From positions 1 to 5,949 of the forward strand of contig CAKPAQ010000058.1 of assembly GCA_934133015.1 (NCBI GenBank): 5,949 nucleotides of DNA, given 5' to 3'. This stretch comes from an uncultured Bacilli bacterium. Its GTDB lineage: Bacteria > Bacillota_I > Bacilli_A > RF39 > UBA660. Of this stretch, positions 1 to 4,537 are shown in pieces. The position numbers and the translations under genes were made by a program. Numbering within the stretch: position 1 is the first letter of the stretch; the number at the start of each line of letters is the position of its first letter. The notes under the pieces were generated by a model. It worked only from the letters and a program-made list of their open reading frames with translations, made no database searches and was not told the DNA's origin.

Positions 1-756
1 ACTTATGTCAGTAAGAATATGATCTAATCTATCATCCAATACTCTATAATATTTATCTTTATTTTCTTTTACTATTTTCATTTTTAGTAATCTTGCATCA
101 CAAGGATTCCATTCTATATTCAAATCATTTAATAATTGGATTTGATTTTGAGTTATTTTGCAACTTCCCATGTTCCTATAAGAAAGACGTTGCGTATTTA
201 ACCATAAGCCTAATTTTATTCCTTCTTGAGTTACATAATTTCTAGGTACATCTATATTTCCATACTTTTTATAATATTCTTCTAAAGCATATTTCTTTTC
301 ATCCCAAGTCTCTTTTTGAACTTCCCATTTCATTCCTAAATCATTTAATAATTGAATTTGTTCTTCTGTTATTTTATTAGCAACTTTTTCTTTATATGCT
401 GATCGTTGGGTATTTAACCATTGACCTAGTTTTAAACCTTCCGCTGTTTCATATTTAATAGGTACATTAATATTTCCATGTTCTTCATAATATTCTTCTA
501 AAGCATAATAACTTTTATTCCAATTTTCCTTTTGGACTTCCCATTTCATCCCTAAATCATTTAATAATTGGATTTGACCATCTGTTATTTTATTTTTCCC
601 TTTACCTTTATAAGCTTGACGTTGATGATTTAACCATGAACTTAGTTTTAAACCTTTTTCAGTTTCATATTTATAAGGTACATCAATATTTCCATGTTCT
701 TCATAATATTTTTCTAATTCATGGTACCAATCCATCCATTCTAGTACTTTAGGCAT
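1..756 (-). CDS. HA-domain repeat protein, 3 modules, C-terminus cut by window edge
   Basis: The frame is open for 252 codons from ATG at 756 to the window edge, so the stop is not in view. The protein starts MPKVLEWMDWYHEL and holds three 72-residue helicase-associated (HA, PF03457-like) modules at residues 7-78, 79-150 and 151-222. Each follows the pattern W...Y..L..YY..GN.(D/N)VP..Y.T..G.KLG.WL..QR......I...QI.LLN.L...W. It then enters the conserved C-terminal tail (LLKMKIVKENKDKYYRVL...). Ungapped alignment with the next gene upstream, which it resembles down to a shared WNPCDAR signature, predicts 25 missing residues and a full length of 277. Module 1 has Ser in place of the usual Gly in KLG-W (residue 39). 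HA domains are thought to bind nucleic acid, but no helicase motor is present. The start is set by GGAGGT 7 nt upstream and by alignment with its paralogs. It is the fifth gene of the presumed operon. Biological role unknown. Confidence 0.85.
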   Translation of the reverse strand, partial: MPKVLEWMDWYHELEKYYEEHGNIDVPYKYETEKGLKLSSWLNHQRQAYKGKGKNKITDGQIQLLNDLGMKWEVQKENWNKSYYALEEYYEEHGNINVPIKYETAEGLKLGQWLNTQRSAYKEKVANKITEEQIQLLNDLGMKWEVQKETWDEKKYALEEYYKKYGNIDVPRNYVTQEGIKLGLWLNTQRLSYRNMGSCKITQNQIQLLNDLNIEWNPCDARLLKMKIVKENKDKYYRVLDDRLDHILTDIS

Positions 757-761
757 AATTA

Positions 762-1595
762 CTACCTCCACATTCTTTTGACTATTTGCTTACACAATTC
801 TTCTTGATTTTCTTCTGTAATTTCATTACTAACTTCATAACTTATGTCAGTAAGTACATGGTTTAATCTGTTAGACAATACACTATAATATTTATCTCTA
901 TTTTCTTTTTCTATTTTCATTTTTAGTAATCTTGCATCACAAGGATTCCATTCTATATTCAAGCCATTTAATAATTGAATCTGATCTTCTGTAATTTTGC
1001 ATTTAGACTTTCCATTATAAGCCTGACGTTGCGTATTTAACCAGGTACCTAATTTTATTCCTTCTTGAGTTATATAGTTTCTAGGTACATTGATATTTCC
1101 ATATTTCTTATAATATTCTTCTAATGCATAATAATTTTCATCCCAAGTTTCTTTTTGAATTTCCCATTTCATTCCTAATTTATTTAATAATTGAATTTGA
1201 TTTTCTGTTATTTTATTACTATTATTACCTTTATATGATTGACGTTGTCTATCTAACCATTGTCCTAATTTAAAGCCATCATTTGTTTTGTAATTATTTG
1301 GTACATCTATATTTCCATATTCCTTATAATATTCTTCTAGAACCTTATATTTTTCATTCCAAACCTCTGTACGACAATCCCATTTCATTCCTAAATCATT
1401 TAGTAATTGAATCTGTTCTTCGGTTATATTAGATTTCACTCTTCCTTTACAAGCTTGACGCTGATTATGCAACCATGAACCTAATTTTAAACCATTCTCC
1501 GTCACATATTTAAAAGGCACATCAATATTTCCATGTTCTTCGTAATATTTCTTTAACTCATGGTACCAAGTTGTCCATTTTACCAATTTTGACAT
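762..1595 (-). CDS. HA-domain repeat protein, 3 modules, 277 aa
   Basis: This is a complete gene with three 72-residue HA modules (residues 7-78, 79-150, 151-222) and a 61-residue C-terminal tail (217-277) ending KRMWR. The conserved Trp residues fall at 7, 72, 79, 144, 151 and 216, exactly one module apart. The start ATG follows GGAGGT by 5 nt. The N-terminus MSKLVKWTTWYHEL is the most divergent of the three-module copies, and module 1 has Cys where others have Tyr (residue 49). Module 3 is nearly the same as module 2 of the gene just upstream, including a 59-bp exact DNA match. The WNPCDAR stretch entering the tail groups it with the gene at 1-756. The coding region ends 5 bp before the next start, and its last codons TGG AGG TAG form that gene's ribosome binding site. 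No catalytic motif, signal peptide or membrane segment is visible. It is probably a cytoplasmic nucleic-acid-binding protein (inferred from the family). Confidence 0.88.
   Translation of the reverse strand: MSKLVKWTTWYHELKKYYEEHGNIDVPFKYVTENGLKLGSWLHNQRQACKGRVKSNITEEQIQLLNDLGMKWDCRTEVWNEKYKVLEEYYKEYGNIDVPNNYKTNDGFKLGQWLDRQRQSYKGNNSNKITENQIQLLNKLGMKWEIQKETWDENYYALEEYYKKYGNINVPRNYITQEGIKLGTWLNTQRQAYNGKSKCKITEDQIQLLNGLNIEWNPCDARLLKMKIEKENRDKYYSVLSNRLNHVLTDISYEVSNEITEENQEELCKQIVKRMWR
764..769 (-). promoter_or_regulatory. RBS of gene at 1-756, inside the upstream gene's end
   Basis: GGAGGT lies 7 nt before ATG 756. It is formed by the last codons TGG AGG and the first base of the TAG stop of the gene at 762-1595. 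Confidence 0.85.
985..1043 (-). repeat. 59-bp exact repeat, copy in gene 2 module 3
   Basis: The sequence is identical over 59 bp to 2038-2096. It codes the LNTQRQAYNGKSKCKIT part of the HA module. The distance of 1053 bp equals one gene pitch (837) plus one module (216), so the two copies sit in different module positions of their genes. Confidence 0.9.
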
Positions 1596-1598
1596 ATA

Positions 1599-2432
1599 CT
1601 ACCTCCACACTCTTTTAATTATTTGTTTACATAATTCATTTTGATTTTCTTCTGTAATCTCATTACTAACTTCATAACTTATATCATTAAGTACATGACT
1701 CAATCTATCATTTAATACACTATAATATTTATCTCTATTTTCTTTTTTTATTTTCATGTTCAGTAATTTTGTGTCATGAACACTCCAATCTATATTTAAA
1801 TCATTTAATAATTGAATTCTATCAGCTCTTATTTTTAAATTATTTTTTCCTTTATAAGCTTTTTTCTGATTATTTAACCATGAACCAAGTTTTAGTCCAT
1901 CATCAGTTACATAGTTAACTAATATATCGATATTTCCATGTTCTTTATAATAATTCTCTAAAGCATAATAGTAAGTATCCCATTTTTCCAAATCAATATT
2001 CCACTTCATTTCTAATTTGTTTAATAGTAGAATTTGCTCTTCTGTAATTTTGCATTTAGACTTTCCATTATAAGCCTGACGTTGCGTATTTAACCATAAG
2101 CCTAATTTTAATCCTTCTTGAGTTACATAGTTTCTGGGTACATCAATATTTCCATATTTTTTATAATATTCTTCTAAAGCATAATAATTTTCATTCCAAG
2201 TTTCTTTTTGGACTTCCCATTTCATTCCTAAATCATTTAGTAATTGAACTTGATTTTCCATTATCCTACCAATCATATTTCCTTTATAAATTTGGCGTTG
2301 TCGGTGCAACCATTGACCTAATTTTAATCCTTCTTTTGTTTCATATTTGACAGACATATCGATATTTCCATATTCTTCATAATACTTCTCTACCTCATGG
2401 TACCAATCCATCCATTCTAGTACTTTAGTCAT
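1599..2432 (-). CDS. HA-domain repeat protein, 3 modules, 277 aa
   Basis: I place the start at ATG 2432 (MTKVLEWMDWYHEV), not at the in-frame TTG at 2447. That TTG lies within the ribosome binding site and the tail of the previous gene, and the ATG gives the same N-terminus and the same 277-aa length as the paralogs. Three HA modules occupy residues 7-78, 79-150 and 151-222, followed by the 61-residue tail ending KRVWR. Module 2 is out of register: its closest relatives are third modules of the two downstream genes (PRNYVTQEGLKLG..LNTQRQAYNGKSKCKIT). Some framework residues have drifted: module 1 reads DMS and module 3 DIL where DVP is usual, and module 3 has Arg-Ala-Asp-Arg before ILLN-type residues. 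Tail type is WSVHDTK, shared with the two upstream genes. The gap to the next gene is 3 bp. Function unknown beyond probable nucleic-acid binding. Confidence 0.87.
   Translation of the reverse strand: MTKVLEWMDWYHEVEKYYEEYGNIDMSVKYETKEGLKLGQWLHRQRQIYKGNMIGRIMENQVQLLNDLGMKWEVQKETWNENYYALEEYYKKYGNIDVPRNYVTQEGLKLGLWLNTQRQAYNGKSKCKITEEQILLLNKLEMKWNIDLEKWDTYYYALENYYKEHGNIDILVNYVTDDGLKLGSWLNNQKKAYKGKNNLKIRADRIQLLNDLNIDWSVHDTKLLNMKIKKENRDKYYSVLNDRLSHVLNDISYEVSNEITEENQNELCKQIIKRVWR
1601..1606 (-). promoter_or_regulatory. RBS of gene at 762-1595, inside the upstream gene's end
   Basis: GGAGGT lies 5 nt before ATG 1595 and is made by TGG AGG TAG (Trp-Arg-stop) of the upstream paralog. Confidence 0.85.
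2038..2096 (-). repeat. 59-bp exact repeat, copy in gene 3 module 2
   Basis: This is the partner of 985-1043. It lies in the second module of its gene, while the other copy lies in a third module, which shows sequence transfer between non-equivalent positions. Confidence 0.9.
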
Positions 2433-2437
2433 AATTA

Positions 2438-3055
2438 TTATCTCCAAACCCTTTTAACTATTTGCTTACATAGTTCTTTTTGGCTTTCTTTTGTAATTTC
2501 ATTACCAACTTCATAACTTATATCAGTAAGGACATGACTCAATCTATCATTTAATACACTATAATATTTATCTTTATTTTCTTTTACTATTTTCATCTTT
2601 AGTAATTTTGTGTCGGGAACACTCCAATCTATATTTAAATTATTTAATAAATGAATTTGATCTTCTGTTATTTTACCCTTTCCTTTTCCTCTGTAAGCTT
2701 TTCTTTGAACAAATACCCATTGACCCAATTTTAGCCCATCTTTCGTTACATATTTACTTGGTACATCAACATTTCCATATTCTTCATAATATTCTTTTAA
2801 AGCATTATAATTTTTATTCCAAACTGCTATGTTCATATCCAAATTCATTTTTAAATTATCTAGTAATTGAATCTGATCCTTTGTTATTTTATGAGTACCT
2901 TTTCCTTTATAAGCTTGCCTTTGATTAGTTAACCATTTTCCTAATTTTAATCCTTCTTTTGTTTCATATTTAATAGGTACATCAACATTTCCATATTTCT
3001 TATAATACTCTTCAAGTTCATGATACCAATCCATCCATTCTAACACTTTAGCCAT
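2438..3055 (-). CDS. HA-domain repeat protein, 2 modules, 205 aa
   Basis: This is the shortest paralog. Its 205 residues equal two 72-residue modules (residues 7-78 and 79-150) plus the 61-residue tail (145-205), exactly one module fewer than its 277-aa neighbours. It is in frame from start to stop, so it looks like a clean module loss (or the ancestral state) and not a decayed gene. Module 1 is degenerate near its end: KMNLDMN replaces the usual GMKW, so the conserved Trp at residue 72 is lost. Module 2 has WVFVQR in place of WL..QR. The start ATG follows a 9-nt GGAGGTGAT that is fully complementary to the 16S rRNA 3' end as I know it, the best such site in the array. The tail carries WSVPDTK and ends KRVWR-stop (TGG AGA TAA), which supplies the next ribosome binding site. 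It is the second gene of the presumed operon. Confidence 0.87.
   Translation of the reverse strand: MAKVLEWMDWYHELEEYYKKYGNVDVPIKYETKEGLKLGKWLTNQRQAYKGKGTHKITKDQIQLLDNLKMNLDMNIAVWNKNYNALKEYYEEYGNVDVPSKYVTKDGLKLGQWVFVQRKAYRGKGKGKITEDQIHLLNNLNIDWSVPDTKLLKMKIVKENKDKYYSVLNDRLSHVLTDISYEVGNEITKESQKELCKQIVKRVWR
2440..2445 (-). promoter_or_regulatory. RBS of gene at 1599-2432, decides its start
   Basis: GGAGAT lies 7 nt before ATG 2432 and is made by TGG AGA TAA (Trp-Arg-stop). It places translation at 2432 and rules out the in-frame TTG at 2447, which overlaps this site. Confidence 0.8.
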
Positions 3056-3058
3056 ATT

Positions 3059-3067
3059 ATCACCTCC
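3059..3067 (-). promoter_or_regulatory. RBS of gene at 2438-3055, 9-nt perfect Shine-Dalgarno
   Basis: GGAGGTGAT precedes ATG 3055, with 7 nt between GGAGG and the ATG. It is built from TGG AGG TGA (Trp-Arg-stop) of the upstream gene and is fully complementary to the usual 16S rRNA 3' end. Confidence 0.88.
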
Positions 3068-4109
3068 AAACTCTTTTAACTATTTGTTTACATAATTCCT
3101 CCTGATTTTCTTTAGTTATTTGATTACCAACTTCATAACTTAAATCATTAAGTACATGATTTAATCTATTATTTAATACACTATAATATTTATCTTTATT
3201 TTCTTTTACTATTTTCATTTTTAGTAATTTTGTATCATGAACACTCCAATCCACATTTAGACTATTTAAGTATTTGATTCGTAAATGATTTAGTTTGCTT
3301 ATGTTTTGTTCTTTATATGCCTGACGTTGATGTGACAACCATTTACCTAAATTAAGATTATCAGCAGTTTTATATCTACTATTAACATCAACATTGCCAT
3401 TTTCTTCATAATATTTTATTAATGCCTGATAATACTTGTCCCAAGTTTTTTGACGCACATTCCATTTTATTTCTAAGTCATTTAATAAAATAATCTGATC
3501 TTCTCTTAAACCACTATTTCTTCCTAAATTATGATTAACTTTTTGATTTCTTAACCAAAATCCTAACTTCACTCCATCTTCAGTTACATATCTAATAGGT
3601 ACATCAATATTTCCATATTTTTTGTAGTAGTTTTCCAAATGATAATAATATTCATCCCAATCATCTGCACGTTTATTCCACTTAATATCAAGAATCTCTA
3701 ACAATCTTATTTGCTCCTTAGACAACTTTCCAGAAATATTACCATTGTATAATTGTCTTTGTCTAAGTACCCATTGACCTAACTTTATTCCATTATCTGT
3801 TACATATCTTTTTGGTACATCGCTATTTCCATGCTTTTCATAATAATCTTTTAAATTATGATAATATTCGTTCCAATCTCCTACACGTTTACTCCACTTA
3901 ATACCGAGTTTTTCTAACAACATTATTTGCTTCTTAGACAATGTCCCAGAAATATTACCATTGTATATCTGTCTTTGTCTAGCTAACCATTTACCTAGTT
4001 TTACTCCTTTATCTGTTACATATCTACTTGGAACATCAATATTTTTATAGATTTCATAATACTCTTCTAAAAGCCGATAGTTCAATAACCAAGATTCAGT
4101 TATTTTCAT
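3060..4109 (-). CDS. HA-domain repeat protein, 4 modules, 349 aa, first gene of the array
   Basis: This is the promoter-proximal and longest paralog: four 72-residue HA modules (residues 7-78, 79-150, 151-222, 223-294) plus the 61-residue tail (289-349), that is 277 + 72 aa. The N-terminus MKITESWLLNYRLLEEYY differs from the KVLEWMDWYHEL of the other genes but aligns without gaps. Modules 1 and 2 are closely related to each other (NGNISG(T/K)LSK.QI) and share a 22-bp exact match one module apart, which points to internal duplication. Module 3 has an unusual QKVNHNLGRNSG segment in place of QRQ.Y.G. Module 4 has DVNSR where DVP is usual, and NLNLG where G.KLG is usual. The tail WSVHDTK...KRVWR matches those of the next two genes. 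AGGGG lies 8 nt before the ATG, with a sigma-A-like promoter 56 nt further up. The gene is more diverged than the others and could be the oldest member; that is inference. Confidence 0.87.
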   Translation of the reverse strand: MKITESWLLNYRLLEEYYEIYKNIDVPSRYVTDKGVKLGKWLARQRQIYNGNISGTLSKKQIMLLEKLGIKWSKRVGDWNEYYHNLKDYYEKHGNSDVPKRYVTDNGIKLGQWVLRQRQLYNGNISGKLSKEQIRLLEILDIKWNKRADDWDEYYYHLENYYKKYGNIDVPIRYVTEDGVKLGFWLRNQKVNHNLGRNSGLREDQIILLNDLEIKWNVRQKTWDKYYQALIKYYEENGNVDVNSRYKTADNLNLGKWLSHQRQAYKEQNISKLNHLRIKYLNSLNVDWSVHDTKLLKMKIVKENKDKYYSVLNNRLNHVLNDLSYEVGNQITKENQEELCKQIVKRVWR

Positions 4110-4117
4110 GATAATTG

Positions 4118-4122
4118 CCCCT
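4118..4122 (-). promoter_or_regulatory. RBS of the first HA gene
   Basis: AGGGG lies 8 nt before ATG 4109. It is weaker than the sites at the internal junctions of the array. Confidence 0.65.
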
Positions 4123-4164
4123 TTTATATTTCCTTTAAAACAAGGGATTTAAAACTAAGTGTAT

Positions 4165-4192
4165 ATTATATCAGATTTTTTTAAAAAAGCAA
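4165..4192 (-). promoter_or_regulatory. Sigma-A-like promoter of the HA array
   Basis: A perfect TATAAT -10 (4165-4170) sits 16 bp from TTGCTT (4187-4192), a partial match to TTGACA. A start near 4158 would give a leader of about 50 nt. It is the only good promoter before the first HA gene, and the 3-5-bp junctions downstream leave no room for others except inside genes. The -35 lies in the T-rich tail of the SASP terminator, so the two signals share DNA. Confidence 0.65.
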
Positions 4193-4228
4193 CAAAATAA
4201 AAGAGACAGGACTAAGATCCTATCTCTT
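4183..4228 (-). terminator. Rho-independent terminator of the SASP gene
   Basis: Two 11-nt arms (4201-4211 and 4218-4228) pair fully, with one G-T wobble, around the 6-nt loop TCTTAG. In the minus direction they are followed by the T-rich tract 4183-4200, ending in six T. It lies 17 bp after the SASP stop. On the plus strand the hairpin is followed by A-rich sequence, so it should act only for the minus strand. Confidence 0.85.
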
Positions 4229-4245
4229 AAAATAATCATTATTTA

Positions 4246-4461
4246 TTATTTATTTTGGTAACTTCCGCTAATATTGTTCATTCCTGATTGAACTAAACGT
4301 CTAGTGATTTCACCACCAACGCTACCATTAGCACGTGAAGTAGTATCAGCTCCTAAAGCTACACCGAATTCATTAGCGATTTCGTATTTCATTTTGTCTA
4401 TAGCTTGTTTAGCACCTGGTACTCTCATCTTCATTGAAGACTTATTTGATTGGTTATTCAT
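4246..4461 (-). CDS. Alpha/beta-type small acid-soluble spore protein (SASP)
   Basis: This 71-aa protein belongs to the family that coats and protects DNA in the spore core and is degraded by the GPR protease at germination. Both family signatures are complete: K25-YEIANEFGV and R43-ANGSVGGEITRRLV, joined by ALGADTTS. The E-I bond at 27-28 in YEIANE is the likely GPR cleavage site. The VPGAKQAIDKMK region before it is also typical, and the length is normal for the family. I choose ATG 4461, 8 nt after AGGAGG; an in-frame GTG at 4470 lies inside that ribosome binding site. The gene has its own candidate sigma-G promoter and a strong terminator, so it is probably a single-gene unit active in the forespore. 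It lies just after thiI, as I recall for sspA in Bacillus subtilis, but the paralogs of this family cannot be told apart by sequence, so no symbol is given. Confidence 0.96.
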   Translation of the reverse strand: MNNQSNKSSMKMRVPGAKQAIDKMKYEIANEFGVALGADTTSRANGSVGGEITRRLVQSGMNNISGSYQNK

Positions 4462-4466
4462 TTGTT

Positions 4467-4475
4467 TCACCTCCT
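4467..4475 (-). promoter_or_regulatory. RBS of the SASP gene
   Basis: AGGAGGTGA is a near-ideal Shine-Dalgarno sequence; AGGAGG ends 8 nt before ATG 4461. It fits a highly expressed protein and fixes the start. Confidence 0.88.
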
Positions 4476-4484
4476 ATACATTTA

Positions 4485-4514
4485 TAGGATGTGAAAAATT
4501 AGCCAAATAATACA
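4485..4514 (-). promoter_or_regulatory. Candidate sigma-G promoter of the SASP gene
   Basis: CATCCTA (4485-4491) fits the sigma-G -10 pattern CATNHTA. TGTATT (4509-4514), 17 bp upstream, fits the -35 pattern TGHATR except for the last base. Position and spacing suit forespore expression, as expected for this gene family. Match made by eye; the sigma-F pattern is similar. Confidence 0.6.
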
Positions 4515-4537
4515 TCTTTTACTATGGAAATATTTGG
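4495..4537 (-). terminator. Possible weak terminator after thiI
   Basis: CCAAATA and TATTTGG (4531-4537 and 4503-4509) form a 7-bp inverted repeat with a 21-nt loop, followed by CTAATTTTT. It starts directly after the thiI stop. The stem is AT-rich and the loop long, so it may be weak or not function. It overlaps the -35 region of the SASP promoter. Confidence 0.35.

Larger units (their letters stand above)
91..4091 (-). repeat. Array of fifteen 216-bp HA-module repeats in five genes
   Basis: Fifteen 216-bp units, each coding one 72-residue HA module, tile the five genes without insertion or deletion inside a unit. Their positions are: gene 5, 3876-4091, 3660-3875, 3444-3659, 3228-3443; gene 4, 2822-3037, 2606-2821; gene 3, 2199-2414, 1983-2198, 1767-1982; gene 2, 1362-1577, 1146-1361, 930-1145; gene 1, 523-738, 307-522, 91-306. 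Units within a gene abut; between genes they are separated by the tail, the junction and the first six codons. The fixed residues in module numbering (protein residue numbers of module 1) are W7, Y17-Y18, G22-N23, P27, Y30, T32, G35, L38-G39, W41, Q45-R46, I57, L64-L65 and W72. Confidence 0.88.

Noticed and set aside
2433..2447. TTG start giving five extra residues (MEIII) to the gene at 1599-2432
   Set aside because: The TTG overlaps the ribosome binding site and the preceding gene; the ATG at 2432 matches all paralogs in N-terminus and length.
2608..2928. Open frame of about 106 codons on the plus strand
   Set aside because: It is antisense to well-conserved HA modules; its hydrophobic Leu/Phe/Tyr-rich product is a by-product of the AT-rich opposite strand, and no RBS precedes it.
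1..4109. Regular repeats as a CRISPR-like or non-coding satellite array
   Set aside because: The 216-bp period is too long for CRISPR, units abut without unique spacers, and every unit is in frame with strong protein-level conservation.
1..4109. The array as one broken helicase gene or a run of pseudogenes
   Set aside because: Each gene has its own start, RBS, whole modules and conserved tail with no frameshift, and no helicase motor motif is present.
4462..4470. GTG start for the SASP gene
   Set aside because: It is part of the AGGAGGTGA ribosome binding site; ATG 4461 has ideal spacing.
4473..4488. Palindrome CCTATA-AATG-TATAGG between the SASP -10 and its RBS as an operator or RNA switch
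   Set aside because: Half of it lies in the -10, probably upstream of the transcription start, so it would not be fully transcribed; six AT-rich pairs can arise by chance.
4304..4510. Open frame of 68 codons on the plus strand
   Set aside because: It is antisense to the clear SASP gene and its promoter; no independent coding support.
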